The notes beneath the pieces were generated by a model. The model was not told the DNA's origin. It saw only the letters and a program-made list of their open reading frames with translations, and made no database searches. Below are positions 11,668 through 24,700 of a stretch of DNA of 64,000 nucleotides, piece by piece (position 1 is the stretch's first letter; every line of letters begins with the position of its first letter). The DNA comes from Bactericera cockerelli (lineage: Eukaryota > Arthropoda > Insecta > Hemiptera > Triozidae): the NCBI GenBank assembly GCA_024516035.1, contig CM044967.1:16000502-16064501 (forward strand). Reading direction: 5' to 3'. The position numbers and the translations under genes are program-made.

Positions 11668-11822
11668 AAATTTAAAAAAGTAAGAGATTATGCTATAAAC
11701 CATCACTACCACAAGAATAAAATTATCACAATCAAAATTAGGGCGGAATTAATAGACGTTTTTGTAATACCTCTGTGGCGCTACTTTGGTCGGTGTATAA
11801 ATGAAATATTTGTTATTAATAT

Positions 11823-12307
11823 TGTTCACGCCATGTGACTCCAGTTTGAATTGCCTCCAAACTTTCCCCGCGCATATCAATCGATCTCTACGCCCCTAAC
11901 TGTTAGAGATAACACTTCGATATCAGATGATAGGCATATCATATGTTCTTACAAAGAAAGCGACAGAAATTCGGTACGATAGATTGGGAACGACGATGCC
12001 TCGTTCAGATTGTAACAAACAGTGGTCAGGCAGGGTACGTTTTCGCTCCTTCCTCAATCTACCCCCTTTGATCCACTTCTAAAGGCGTACGTAAGTACTT
12101 GGTACAAGTACTCAAAGGTAAGACCATCCAATCTCATTTTGTAGTAGTAGATTATTTCTTCCTTTTATCTTTCCGTGTAAATTTAATACCTTTAAATACA
12201 CCATTTGTAGTAGCGTTATTGAACCAGCGGCCTTTTCTTCGTCAAACCCCAGTAACTGGGAAACTTAGGTCTTTCGGCTTCAAAGCCCCAGTTACTACAT
12301 TAATTCA
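11823..12307 (+). repeat. 5' LTR of BEL/Pao element
   Basis: The LTR runs TGTTCACGCC...TTAATTCA and follows the TG...CA rule. It matches the 3' LTR base for base except for T at 12304 against C at 18795. It should carry the promoter and polyadenylation signals; I see no clear TATA box. A frame of about 80 codons inside it is fortuitous. Confidence 0.93.
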
Positions 12308-12325
12308 TGGTCCTTCAAACCGTGG
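12308..12325 (+). promoter_or_regulatory. Primer binding site
   Basis: TGGTCCTTCAAACCGTGG starts with the TGG that complements the CCA end of a tRNA and abuts the LTR with no spacer. The matching tRNA species is not identified from this sequence alone. Confidence 0.75.
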
Positions 12326-12630
12326 ATGTTTTCTTTTTTCGTAGTAGTAAAACTATACCTATAGTTATTTGCATTGTCGTGAAGGCGTGCACCTTCAACC
12401 ATTCAGCTAGGCTAGGTAGCTTGTAAGGGAGATTAGGCTTCATAGTGCATCTTCCATGCTTTAAGTGACAGCTTTATCTGCTTATTAATTATTAAAATAG
12501 TATAATTAAAGTGCCTTTCGCTTCATTTAGCGTAAAATTGAACAAATTACCACTGCCTTTTGAGCGGAAGCCTTTGACCACGTTTTTCATAGTGCCTTGT
12601 TTCCCTTTGTCTTGAGCACATTTTATTAAA

Positions 12631-13538
12631 ATGGCTGAAGGCAAGCTCACAGTTCTTATTGCCAAAAGAGATTCCCTCTTTAAAGTACTGCAAGAAGCAA
12701 ATGACTTCGCTCAAAGCATGACTCAGGCAAATGAGAACACATTAAAAGGTCTCAGGCGCAAAATCAACATGCTAGACAGTGTGTATACATCGTTTTGTCA
12801 GGTAATTGATGATATCAATATGCTTCAAATTGAGATCAAGCCAGATTCCAAACCGAACTACCAAATGCTAGAGTCCTTCACAACCATCTATGGTTATGTA
12901 AAAGATAAGTTCGATGAAGTAAACGGAAAATTGAAAAAATCCGATAGTAGTCAGGCTAATATTTCAACTGTTAATGCTAGTTCCGAGGTCAAAGTAAAGT
13001 TACCCGCACTTGAGTTGCCTTCATTCAACGGAGAGTCATTTGCCGACTGGGTAATCTTTTACGAGTCCTTTAAATCTATGATTCATGTTCGAACTGATCT
13101 TTCTAACGCCCAGAAAGTTCAATACCTAATATCCAGACTCTCTGGAAGGGCTCTTAGTTCTTGTGCCGGCATTCCTGCCACGCCTGAGAATTATAATATT
13201 ATTTTTGATAATCTCGTTAAGAAATATAATGATAAAAGATGTCTTTCGAGCTCTTACTTAGATTCAATCATAAATTTCAAACCTCTCAAAATTGAGTCAG
13301 GGAATAGCCTTAGCATGTTTACTGACAAGTTCTGTGCTACTGTGTTGGCCCTTAAGGCCTTGAAAATTGAAAATCTAGATGATTATATCTTTGTTCATTT
13401 AGCTTGTACTAAACTTTGCCCAGAAACTGTAAAAACCTTCGAAATGTCACTTAAAAAAGATGAGTTGCCTACTTTTGACAAGTTACTTTCTTTTCTTCAA
13501 GAGCATGCCAAAATTCTGAACAGAGTTTCACCTAGCAC

Positions 13539-13570
<32 letters not shown>

Positions 13571-16500
13571 TAAATAATAGTAGTGGTGGTCTGGGTACCT
13601 CAGGCGTTAAGTCAGGTTTCCCACCAGTAAAATCAAAGGGTCCACACACCTTTGTTGTAAATAGCACTTCTAGTGCAACTTGTGAGATATGTCACAATGA
13701 CCATCCCATATTCAAATGCTCGAAGTTTTTAAAACTTTCTCCTCAAGATAGGTTCTGTAAAATTAAGCAATATTCTCTCTGTGTCAATTGTCTCTCAGGT
13801 GCCCATAAGGTTCATGAGTGTAAAAATAATTCCACGTGCTTTAATTGTAAAATTAAGCATAACACGTTGCTTTGTTTCAAAGATCATAAGTCTGACTGTA
13901 CCAAATCAGGACCTCGGGAGTTAAAGGCTAAAGCTTCATCAAATTCTCGTAGTAGTCAACACCTTGGTAATGTGGAGAATCATAATTCTCCCCCCTCTTC
14001 CTCGGTTGACAATACACCTTACGTTAATGCTCTGTGCTCTGATAACAATCAGATACCTATTGGTAACGGAGGTACAATTCTCTTGTCTACAGTTCAGGTT
14101 CGAATCCCGGATAGACACGGTGTTTACCATTCTTTTCGTTTTATACTAGACTCAGGTAGTCAAAGTAATTTGATATTGGAATCAGCTCGTAAGAAGTTAG
14201 GATTACCTCTAAACAAAGATGCTACCAAGACTATCAAGGGTTTAGGTATGGGTTCGAATCCCGTTCACGGGCAGGTGAATTTTACTTTCGCCTCTAGGTT
14301 GGATAACAGAGTTAAATATTCGATTCATGCACTCGTAGTAGATAAAATAGTAGACAGGTTACCTTCTCAACCTGTAGATATGTCTAACTTGCATTACTTG
14401 GAACAATTGCCTCTCGCTGATGATTTCATGAAACCAGACGTTGTGTCTGGCATTCTCGGTGCTCAAATTTTCCCTTCTCTGATATTAGGTCACCGTGTCA
14501 CCAGTCCTAGTAATAGTGTTGTCGCTTTGAATACTGTACTAGGTTATGTGGTTATGGGTCAAGTACCTGTGAATTCTATAGATATAGAGGACAGTACATC
14601 AAATTCATTCTGTGCATTCCAGGAGCCTCATGTTGATAGTTTAATAAAACGTTTTTGGGAAATAGAGAATGTTTCAGCGCCGGTCATGTTAAATAGTGAT
14701 GATAGAAAGTGTGAGGAACTGTACACATCTTCCGTTTACAGAAATGACAACGGTTCGTACACTGTTTCTCTTCCGTTTAAGAGCAGCCCAGATGAGTTGG
14801 GCGACTCTTATCATCTTGCCCGCAATAGGTTTTTCAGCCAGGAGAGAAAGCTTGAGTCTCATGCAGAGTTGCGGTCAGCTTATAATGACGTCATCAAGGA
14901 GCACCTAGATGAAGGTTATTTGTGCGTCGCACCTGATCAATCTGATCGCTCAGGATTTTTCATTCCTCACCACATGGTAGCCCGGCCTGATAAGGCAAGT
15001 TCCAAGTTTAGATGTGTCTACGATGCTTCAATGCAATCTTCAAGTACTAAATCATTAAATGATTTATTGTATGCAGGTCCCAAGCTGTACACGGATCTAT
15101 TTGTAGTTTTATTAAATTTTCGTCTTTTTCCTATTGTTATGATAGCGGACATTAGAAAAATGTTTTTGCAAATTAAATTGAATCCTGATGATTGGAAATA
15201 TCAGAAGATTCTCTGGAGGTTTCATCCACACGATGAGTTGTTGACTTACATGATGACCACGGTCACCTTCGGTTTAACTTGTTCACCGTTCCTTGCTTTA
15301 CGTACGGTGCGACAGTTAGCTGAGGACGAGGCGCATAATTTTCCTTTTGCAGCTAGAAGGGTTCAGACCGACCTGTACATGGATGATTTAGTGACAAGCT
15401 TACTGAACTCTCGCCAGGCGTGTGATCTTTTTGAACAAATGGTGGGTTTGTTCAAGGCTGGGGGGTTCACTCTCACTAAGTGGGCGTCCAATTCAGAGGA
15501 GGTTTTGCAGAAGGTACCAGTTGCGGACAGATTATCGGAAATTATTCAGTGGGATGGCGACTCTTCTGTAAAAATATTAGGTTTGCAGTGGAGTTCCGAC
15601 CAGGATATTTTTTATTTTAACATAAACATTGACAAAAAACCGTGCACCAAACGCAACATGTTGTCACTTGTCAGTCGTTTATTTGATCCTCTGGGCCTTC
15701 TTGCTCCTGTTATCTTGTGGGCTAAGCAGCTCATTCAACAGTTGTGGTGTTTGGATTTATCGTGGGACGAAACTCCTCCTGTTAATATCGTAGAAAGTTG
15801 GGACACCTTCCAAGATCAGTTGCCTCTGTTAGCTAAATTGTCATTCCCTCGACACCTATTCGTAGTAGAAAAATGCACGCTGCAATTATTCGGATTCGCC
15901 GATGCAAGCATCAAGGGATATGGGGGCGTGATCTTCAGCAGAGTGACTTATCCTAGTGGAGAAATCAAAATAAATTTGATCTGTGCTAAATCAAAAGTGG
16001 CACCGGTTAAGTCCCAATCTATTCCTCGTTTAGAATTATGTGCTGCGCTACTGCTCTCTCAGTTAATGCAAACTGTCGTAGATAGTTATAAACCTAGATT
16101 CACTATTGAGAAAGTAATGTGCTTCTCAGATTCAACTGTAGTTTTGTCTTGGATTCATGCCTCCCCTCATTTGTGGGAGACCTTCGTAGCTAATCGAGTC
16201 AGCAAAATTCAAGAGAATGTGGATATCACTGTCTGGTGTAAAATATTGGGTTCTGAAAATCCAGCAGATTGTTTATCGCGGGGCTTAAAACCCTCCGAAT
16301 TCTGTGCTACTTCTATTTGGTTCCAGGGGCCTCCGTGGTTAATCAAATCTGATGCGGATTGGCCTATCATTCATTTTAGTCAAGAGATCGACACCTCTGT
16401 ACCAGAAAGGAAATGTGTTGTGCTGGTCGAGACTGAAAACTTAGTCGCAGAACATCCTTTGAAACAATTATTTCTCAGGTGCTCATCCTGGCTTAGATTA

Positions 16501-17931
16501 TTACGAGTAGTTGCTTTCGTACTTCGGTTCTTAAAGAGACTCCCCAGGAGGAGCGATGGTTTGTTGGAATCTTCAGATTTAATTCAGGCAGAGATAGAAG
16601 TAATAAAAATAATTCAAAATGAACACTTCTCAGTTGATATCGAAAAATTGAAAAATAATTTACCTTGTTGTAAAGGACTCGTCAAATTAAGTCCATTCTT
16701 GGACAATGGAGTTATTCGTGTGGGCGGTCGTCTTAGAAACTCAGATCTGGGTTATGAGCAGCAACATCCAGTTGTTCTTCCTGCCAAGGTACATGTTGTA
16801 AAACTAATAGTTCAATATTACCATCGTACTAATCTTCATACCGGCCCTCACTTATTACTCTCTATACTTCGTAGAAAATATTGGATTTTAGGGGGCAGAA
16901 ACTTCGTTAGAAAAATCGTGCAAGATTGCAATACTTGTTTTAGATTGTCTCCCAAGTCACAAAATCCATTTATGTCAGACTTACCAAAAGAAAGGGTTCT
17001 TAAGCAGGCTAAAGCATTTCTTAACATAGCACTAGACTTCATGGGACCCTTCTATATTACCATTTCTCGTAGACGTGGGCAGAAGAGTCAGAAGGCCTAC
17101 ATTTGTATCTTCGTATGTTTGGCAACAAAAGCTATTCATTTAGAGGTCGCTTCTGATCTATCTACTCCCACTTTCTTAGACGCATTCAAGCGTTTCTTGG
17201 CCCGACGTGGTCCTTGCCAAAGTGTCTTGTCAGACCACGGTACGAATTTCGTTGGTGCAAAAAACGCACTTGATGAACTATACTCATTATTAAATTCTCG
17301 CGAATATAAAGTTCGATTCAGTGAGGAGTTATCTGTTCATAGGATAACCTGGCAGTTTACTCCTCCCACTGGAGCTCACTTCAATGGTATCTCGGAGGCT
17401 AATGTAAAGGCTGTCAAATCACATTTGTATAGGTGTGTAGGCACTCAAATACTTTCACTTGAAGAGCTGTGTACTATTTCAGCACAAATAGAAGCTCTGT
17501 TGAATTCTCGTCCATTATGTGTCTTGAGTTCAGACCCTTCAGAACCGAGTGTCCTCACTCCTGCACATTTTTTAACCCAAATTCCATTAGAAAGCCTACC
17601 GGCCTCAGACGTAGTAGATGAAAATCCAAATCGACTTACTCGATATAAGTTATTGGATCAAATTATCCAAACATTTTGGAAACGTTGGAACTCCGAATAT
17701 CTGCATGACTTACAGTCGCGTGAAAAATGGAACACTAGTTCCTCGCCTCTTAGTCCAGGACAAATAGTTTTAATAAAGCAGGACAATGTGCCACCCTTAC
17801 ATTGGTCACTTGCTAAAGTAGTAGAGACTTATCCTGGGAAGGACGGTGTTGCTCGCGTGGCTCTAGTTAAAACCCAAAAGGGTGAATTGAAGCGGCCAGT
17901 TAATAAACTGTGCCCCTTACCTTCGCAGTAG
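12631..17931 (+). CDS. BEL/Pao Gag-Pol polyprotein
   Basis: The single 1766-residue frame carries all functions needed for reverse transcription and integration. In order: an N-terminal coiled-coil region; a DUF1759-type Gag domain (about residues 125-285, LPSFNGESFADW); a poly-Ser stretch made of AGT repeats; Cys/His zinc knuckles from C351; a retropepsin-like protease (DSGSQSN, D507); reverse transcriptase with D840 and YMDD at 916-919; RNase H with D1091, E1135 and D1167; an H2C2 zinc finger (about 1385-1445); an integrase core with D1469, D1535 and E1589; and a DUF5641-type C-terminal domain. All catalytic residues I can place are intact and there is no stop or frameshift. Gag and Pol are fused in one frame, as is common in BEL/Pao. 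The chosen ATG is the first in a long open frame about 320 bases after the 5' LTR. Confidence 0.95.
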
Positions 17932-18300
17932 GTGCTTACCTACTTATTGTTATGTTTCACATTATAATATGATGAGACTTGTAAATAAATTTTATTTTGC
18001 TTTATGGTGGTAGCACTGGTGATTTGTTCAGGCAAATTTCTATTTTTCTTAAGAGTACCTTGCTAAGGCAAGTTTGATTTATTTTGTAGTTTTGATAAGT
18101 TCAATTTTTTATTTTGTTTTGTAGTTTTGCTCAGGCAATTTCCCCGTTTTTTTTATATACATATAATCTTGTAGTTGTAGTTATCTATTGTTGCTAATTT
18201 ACTGTAACTTTCTTTGTTCTTGATATTTTGCATTATTTGCTTTTAACCATTTTCATTTATTATTTGCATTGTTTTTGAATGGTTGAAAGTGCACTCTTTC

Positions 18301-18313
18301 AAGGCTGGGGGGA
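18301..18313 (+). promoter_or_regulatory. Polypurine tract
   Basis: AAGGCTGGGGGGA ends exactly at the first base of the 3' LTR, the expected place for the plus-strand primer. Confidence 0.75.
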
Positions 18314-18798
18314 TGTTCACGCCATGTGACTCCAGTTTGAATTGCCTCCAAACTTTCCCCGCGCATATCAATCGATCTCTACGCCCCTAACTGTTAGAGA
18401 TAACACTTCGATATCAGATGATAGGCATATCATATGTTCTTACAAAGAAAGCGACAGAAATTCGGTACGATAGATTGGGAACGACGATGCCTCGTTCAGA
18501 TTGTAACAAACAGTGGTCAGGCAGGGTACGTTTTCGCTCCTTCCTCAATCTACCCCCTTTGATCCACTTCTAAAGGCGTACGTAAGTACTTGGTACAAGT
18601 ACTCAAAGGTAAGACCATCCAATCTCATTTTGTAGTAGTAGATTATTTCTTCCTTTTATCTTTCCGTGTAAATTTAATACCTTTAAATACACCATTTGTA
18701 GTAGCGTTATTGAACCAGCGGCCTTTTCTTCGTCAAACCCCAGTAACTGGGAAACTTAGGTCTTTCGGCTTCAAAGCCCCAGTTACTACATTAACTCA
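18314..18798 (+). repeat. 3' LTR of BEL/Pao element
   Basis: It is 485 bp, the same length as the 5' LTR, and ends ATTAACTCA. The second target duplication AATAT follows immediately and runs into a TA microsatellite. Confidence 0.93.
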
Positions 18799-18803
18799 AA
18801 TAT

Positions 18804-19525
18804 ATATATATATATTTGTATATTTAGAATTCGTATACTGTACATGATTACATGAGAAAAGTAATAAATAAATAAAATTAATGATAAGTACCTACAAAGG
18901 TAGTTATAGAAAAAATAACAATTCTTAAGAAATTAAAGATGATTTTGAAGAAAAAACATCCTTTGTGTCTGTCATAAGCCTCTATTTCCATCAGCAATTC
19001 TTTTATCTGGGATTTGAATTGATTCTGGTCCAGATTTTTAAGATTTAAGAAGATAAGAAGATTATTGTTATTTCAAATACAGAACAATTTTTTTTTTTAA
19101 TTTTTGGACAGGCAGCAAATAATCAAACACCTGGAAATAATCAAACACCTTGGGCGAGGTGTGAAGAAACCCTTATAAACCCAAAAAAAGACTACAAAAA
19201 CAGAATTGACAAAGTATTTTTCTGGCATTTGTGGGCAGAGCCGTGCCACAGGGTGTGTATATTTAAAGATACGTCTGAGGAATGTGGTCGGTTTGATTTG
19301 TAAACATACATGCTGTACTATGGGGTAAACTTGTTCTGGAATTATAGGTAAAGGTCACCAGAATATTCTTGTGGCAATACCATCACGTGCTTGATACAAG
19401 CCAGTTACTTGACATATCACATTGCAAGTCCATAACCGTTCGATCCATAAAAATGAACCAGTCAACAAGCATGAAACATGTTAATGGCTGGGTCGAGATG
19501 GGCCTACCAGGTCCCTGCTCATGTA
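18804..19525. other. Intergenic stretch without recognised features
   Basis: A short TA microsatellite adjoins the retrotransposon. The rest is A+T-rich without an exon or element that I recognise. A 21-base direct repeat (AATAATCAAACACCT...) occurs around 19120-19150. Confidence 0.4.
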
Positions 19526-19649
19526 GTAATAATAATAATACTCTTTAGTGGAAGGTAACCACCAAGCGAGGTTAATGCTCAAAGCACCTAACCCTCAGAG
19601 TCTTATTATTATGTGGTTACACACTGAAATTAATGAAGAAAAATTCATT
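19526..19649 (-). repeat. SINE family A copy, head missing
   Basis: The + strand reads ACTCTTTAGTGGAAGGTAAC through AGTCTTATTATTATGTGG and stops at the AAAAATTCATT junction, so the tRNA head is absent. A second copy in the same orientation follows within 30 bases. Confidence 0.75.
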
Positions 19650-19678
19650 CAGGGGAAAACATGTCTTTATGATAGTAA

Positions 19679-19882
19679 AAACACTGTTTAATGGAAGGCA
19701 ACCAGGCTAGGTCAATGCTCAAAGCATTTTCTTCCACTTAACCCTCAGAGTCTTATTATTATGTGGTTACAAACTCAAATTAATGAAGAAAAATTCATGC
19801 ACTGGGTGGGATTTGAACCAACGGATCCCTACGCTACCTGAATTATCAGACCAGCGCTTTAACCACTTGACTACCAGTGCAC
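19679..19882 (-). repeat. SINE family A, full-length copy
   Basis: It has a complete body, B-box complement (GGGATTTGAACC), A-box complement (TTAACCACTTGACTA) and terminal CCAGTGCAC. Together with the truncated copy next to it, it forms a head-to-tail pair. Confidence 0.8.
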
Positions 19883-20085
19883 GGTAAAAATTAAGGTCAC
19901 GCGTGATCAATTATATTTCTTGCTGTTTCATTGCTACGATTTAAAAAAAGTCTGTGAAACACGAAACAAGCATAAAAAATGTTGCCGTACGTTGAATTTA
20001 CGTTGAACCTATGATTCATTAATGCTCATTTCTCTCCCCCCTTGAACCCCCGTCCCCTAGTTTTCACCCCCAGCACCAGAGCACC

Positions 20086-21700
20086 ATGCAACGTTGGGAG
20101 AACAAGGTGGCTCTTGTCACGGGAGCTAACTCTGGTATCGGTGCTGCCATCACACGCCGTCTCTTGGACCTCAGACTCAACACAATCGCCGTCGATTTGA
20201 ACATTGACCATCTGATGGTAAGCAATGCGAGTCTTTTTTTTCAATCACAAACAAACAAAACACATATACCTTTTATATTTTATACTCCCGACGCCGCCGC
20301 CGGCGTAAATATTCTCTAGTTGTTAGCTTTTTTTGTTGAAAACCCGTGCGCTACGCCCTACGGTGATTATTCAATTATTTTTATGATCGATGCTCAACGT
20401 TGGTTAACTTTGGTTCCGACGGAAACTGGCGTATCAAAATGATCATCATGCACATCTAGTTAATCTAGTAGAACTTCTCACTTTTCTGTTTTACCTGATA
20501 ACTCCTCTAGTTTGTAACTCAACGTGAGATCTTCTCTTGTAATATGATTGAGAAACAAGAGGATCCGATGACATAATTATAATTACCCAAGGTTAGGACA
20601 ATGTTCCGTGTCATGAAGTTAATGTTTTGTCGTATTATCAGATTCAATGACAAGGCATTTTATTTTTAAACAAGTCATCGCATCATCTAGATTTCACAGA
20701 CCGAACGTGGCTCGAGACGATAAGCACTTCACCTAAATCCACGTTATAAAACGTTGAGATCAGTAAAAAGCCGCCGATAGTTAGAAAAACACACGTGACT
20801 TTCAGAAAAGGACCATTTTAAATGTGGCTCCATTGAAAGGAATGACTCACAGAAATGCCCATTTGCCCATCACCACATCACTAATGTAACCAATGTTAGA
20901 CCTCTTACAAAACGAATCGAACTGATCCATTTAAATAGTTTTTACAATGGTCAATCCAGTTAAATAGTTTTACAAAAAATGGTAAATCCATTTAAATAGT
21001 TTTACAAATGATAAATCCAGTTAAATAGTTTTACAAATGGTAAATCCATTTAGCTGTTTTTGAGCTTATAGGTTCTCATCAGCAGGTAATAGAATATTCA
21101 TGCCATCAACTTTCCTCTCTATTTAAGCAAATAAAAATAATTTTATTCCATAAGAAACAAAAAGTACTGCCAGATTTTAACTGGTTGCTTATTTTGAAAT
21201 AAAGTTGGCTAGAGAACATCATACCCCCCGCCAACTGTATCTAGGCTGGCTACAACAACTACTGGTTGCTTCATGCACAGCACATGAATCAAAAGACCTT
21301 ATCTTCATTTTCTCTATTTGATGTTTATTACTTTGAAAAGTGAGAGGAAGATGTACATAACCTATAAAAACCTAACCTTTAAAATATATAAGACCTATTT
21401 GACTCCTGGGGTAAAGGGACTTTTCAGTCTTACCTCGGCAGTATAAACAAGGTATATTCTATTCTATTCTATATACTTATGTACATGAATAACAAAACAT
21501 AACAAACTTAGGGTTGCGTGGAAGAGATTGCAATAGGCAATAACCCCGCCCTTTAGTTAGGACAAATGTGTATCTATCTTATTGAAATCTAAATACCTAC
21601 ATGTAACCAAAAAAATTAAATAAATTTTGTCTCATCACTTTTTTTACAGATCTCTTATTTATTTATCTATTTTTTCCCCTTTTTATGGTTTATATTGTTT

Positions 21701-21746
<46 letters not shown>

Positions 21747-24700
21747 TATAATCATCATTTGTACTGTACATAATTATGTATGTCTTATAATCAAATAAAA
21801 GAATTTAATAATAATAACTTTTAAATGAATCATTGCTTATACCATCAATTTTTTCTACACTTGTAGATTTATAAGGGTTGGGTGGAAGAGATTGATATAG
21901 GCATTTACCCCGCCCTTTAGTTAGGACACATGTTTCTTTATATTTTTCTATTCTTTTTCATTTTTACTGTATTTATATTTTAAAAAAAGGTAATTGTGCC
22001 CCGGAACCGCTTACGCATTACTTCAGGGGACTTTACCTTTACATCCATGCCATTCCGGAAACGGAAAAACTCGGTTAGAATTTTCCGCTCTGGCCGGGAT
22101 TCGAACCCGCAACCTCCGGGTCAGCAACCGGTGCTCTTAACCACTGAGCCACGGAGGTCGGCAATTGTGTATATTGTTTCCATTTTTTTCATAATAATTA
22201 TTTGTATTGTATATGTCTATTTATATCTAATAAAGTGTTTGATAATAATAATAATTTATTTATTTTCTGTATCACATTCCACAGGAGCTGAAGGATCAAC
22301 TCGAGGGGAAGACAGAGCGCCTGTATCCCATGCAGGTGAACCTGTGCCACGAGGAAGAGATCCAGAGAGTCTTCCAGTGGGCGGAGGAGACCATCGGAGG
22401 TATCGACATCCTGGTCAACAATGCAGGAGTCTCCGGACAGAAGAGCTTGTTGGGTAATTTCATTTTAACACATAGACGACCGGCATGTTTTTAGTCAGTT
22501 CTTTCGTGGGACCGGCGATATTTAGGCTATTCACAGGCGTAGTACATGCGTGTATCACCGGTGGTACACTCGGTCCATTCCGTACAGACACGCGTGTACC
22601 ACCCGTGGTACACCCGGTCGTCCAAGTGTTAAATATGCCAGCATCTTTCTGGCACCTCACCATCTCACACAAGTGAAAATCTGAGATCTCCTTCCTTAAC
22701 TCATGAGCCTCCGTGGCATATAAGTATAAGTATAAGTAGTGCTTTATTTAGACTGTCAGCGCAAGACAGGTAGTCCCATTATGCCAACAGTTTAACAAAG
22801 CACCTCTTTATTTATTTGAGTATAAATACAATGCTACTACTGTTGTGACTACTGCCCGTAGTCCAGAGATCCTGAGTTCGATTCCCGGTTGGAGCAGACT
22901 TTTCGCACAGAAAATTCTGATCCCTCCGAACATGTGAGACTGGCAATTACGGCCCTACCCAGGCTGGGTGAGGTTAATGTGGGTAACTGGTACGATTCCG
23001 AGCGAACCCCCATCCTGTCTATCTCATGTCAGGGCGTTAAAACCAAATAGAACCAATGGACATGAAAGGAGTCTAGACATTGGATCTGGGCGTCCATATA
23101 ATCCTCCCACCACCGTGATTTAGCTATCAATACCTATATCACGGACACGGAATTATTATTATTTCAAATATAATTTTCCAGACATCACGATTTACTTCAG
23201 GGAGTGGATAAAATAAAGTGTATTTTTAATGTATTTTTAATTTGATCTCATAGGTACCTGATTGTATGTAAAAGAGTTATCATATCTGTGTCAATCACTT
23301 TCGTGACATCACAAATACTCAAACTCGCTTTACTAAATTTACGCTGAAACCGGGACTTGAACCACCGACCTGCAGTTTACAAGTCTGCCGCCTTATCGAT
23401 AAAGCTACTGAGGCTGGTCCTGATTGTGTGCATTTCAGATGGCAGTGCTGAAGAATGGAGGCATATTCTGAACGTGAATGTGGTGGCTCTGAGTGTTTGT
23501 ACAAGGGAGGCTGTGAAGTCGATGAAGCGAAGAAATGTGGCTGATGGTCATATCATTCATCTGAGCAGGTACCTTCAAATTATGTCAAAGTTAGTTCACA
23601 AAGAAATAAATAAAGCAGCCTTTATTAATAAATAAAAAGTGCCTAATTACAATGGTAGTTTTTTTTAATTGTGTAAACTGGGAAAAAAAACCCAAGGTAA
23701 TAATGGTTCAAAAGTTTTTTAAAAATAAACTAAATGTAAACTATGCTAGTCTAATACTAATTGGAATTAATTATTATGCCAGAATTGTCATATCTTACCT
23801 TAGCTTAAATATTACCTTAACTTAACTTAAATCAATGTATGTAGTTTTTAGTAGTTATACAACAAAAAATATATTTGACAGAAATAGTTCCTATTCATAA
23901 TGGGGAATCTGCGGGACAAGTTTATGCTGTGGTAGGACAAATCTGTAAACATTGGTATAAGTTAAAGTTCCAACTTCAATTCACAACCATTGAAATACTT
24001 GTTTCTAAGCTTGAAACTAATAGACAACATCGATAACTTAAGTTATAGCTTAGCATCGGTTTCCCTATCTTGGACAGTAGGTACGCAATCTGAGACTTAG
24101 CGCCACATTGGAATTTCAAAAACGTCTATTAATTCCGCCCTAATTATTTTCTTTCGACAGCAACACAGCTCACATAGTCCCCACATTCCCTGCTTTCCAT
24201 TTCTACTCCGCCTCCAAGCATGCAGTCAAAGCTTTGACCGAAGGGCTCAGACAGGAATTGAAAAACATCAATAGCAAAGTAAAGATTACAGTAAGTATTG
24301 AGACTAGTGGGTAGCTGGTACGATTCCCAGCGAATGGAGGGTAAAACCCCCGTCCTAATCCAGGACGTTAAATCAAAGAATCGTTGGCGTTAGGAAGGGC
24401 ATCCAGCCGTTAAAATGTGCCAAAACCAACCAACCTCAACCATGAGGTTGAACAACGTCAACCCTGCTTAAGGGGGTTAAGACAGAGTAAAAGAAGAAGA
24501 TTGAGACTAGTGATGTGTAAAGACTGAACGACTGACTCGAATGAACTAAGTCATTCTGCTGAACGATTGAACTATTGAACGAAACTCAGTGAACGATTAG
24601 TTCATTTAGTTCCCTAGCATTTTAAATTCACACAATACATTAAAGAAATAATGAGACAGGATGTGAAGTGTCAATAGTATGAAGATCCCTATGGTTTTTT

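Larger units (their letters stand above)
11818..18803 (+). mobile_element. Complete BEL/Pao LTR retrotransposon with target duplication
   Basis: The element proper spans 11823-18798 (6976 bp) and is flanked by AATAT on both sides (11818-11822 and 18799-18803), a 5-bp target-site duplication. It has two 485-bp LTRs beginning TGTTCACG and ending in TCA, a primer binding site directly after the 5' LTR, one long Gag-Pol frame, and a purine-rich GGCTGGGGGGA just before the 3' LTR. There is no room for an env-type third frame: only about 380 bases separate the stop codon from the 3' LTR. The LTRs differ at one position that I can find, so the insertion is recent and the copy may still be active. 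Confidence 0.95.

Noticed and set aside
12099..12344. 81-codon frame at the 5' LTR and its twin at 18590
   Set aside because: Same sequence in both LTRs; it lies over the LTR end and primer site and has no protein-family features.
21996..22457. 153-codon open frame on the + strand
   Set aside because: It starts in a family F SINE, crosses intron DNA and overlaps SDR exon 2 in a different frame from the SDR coding frame.
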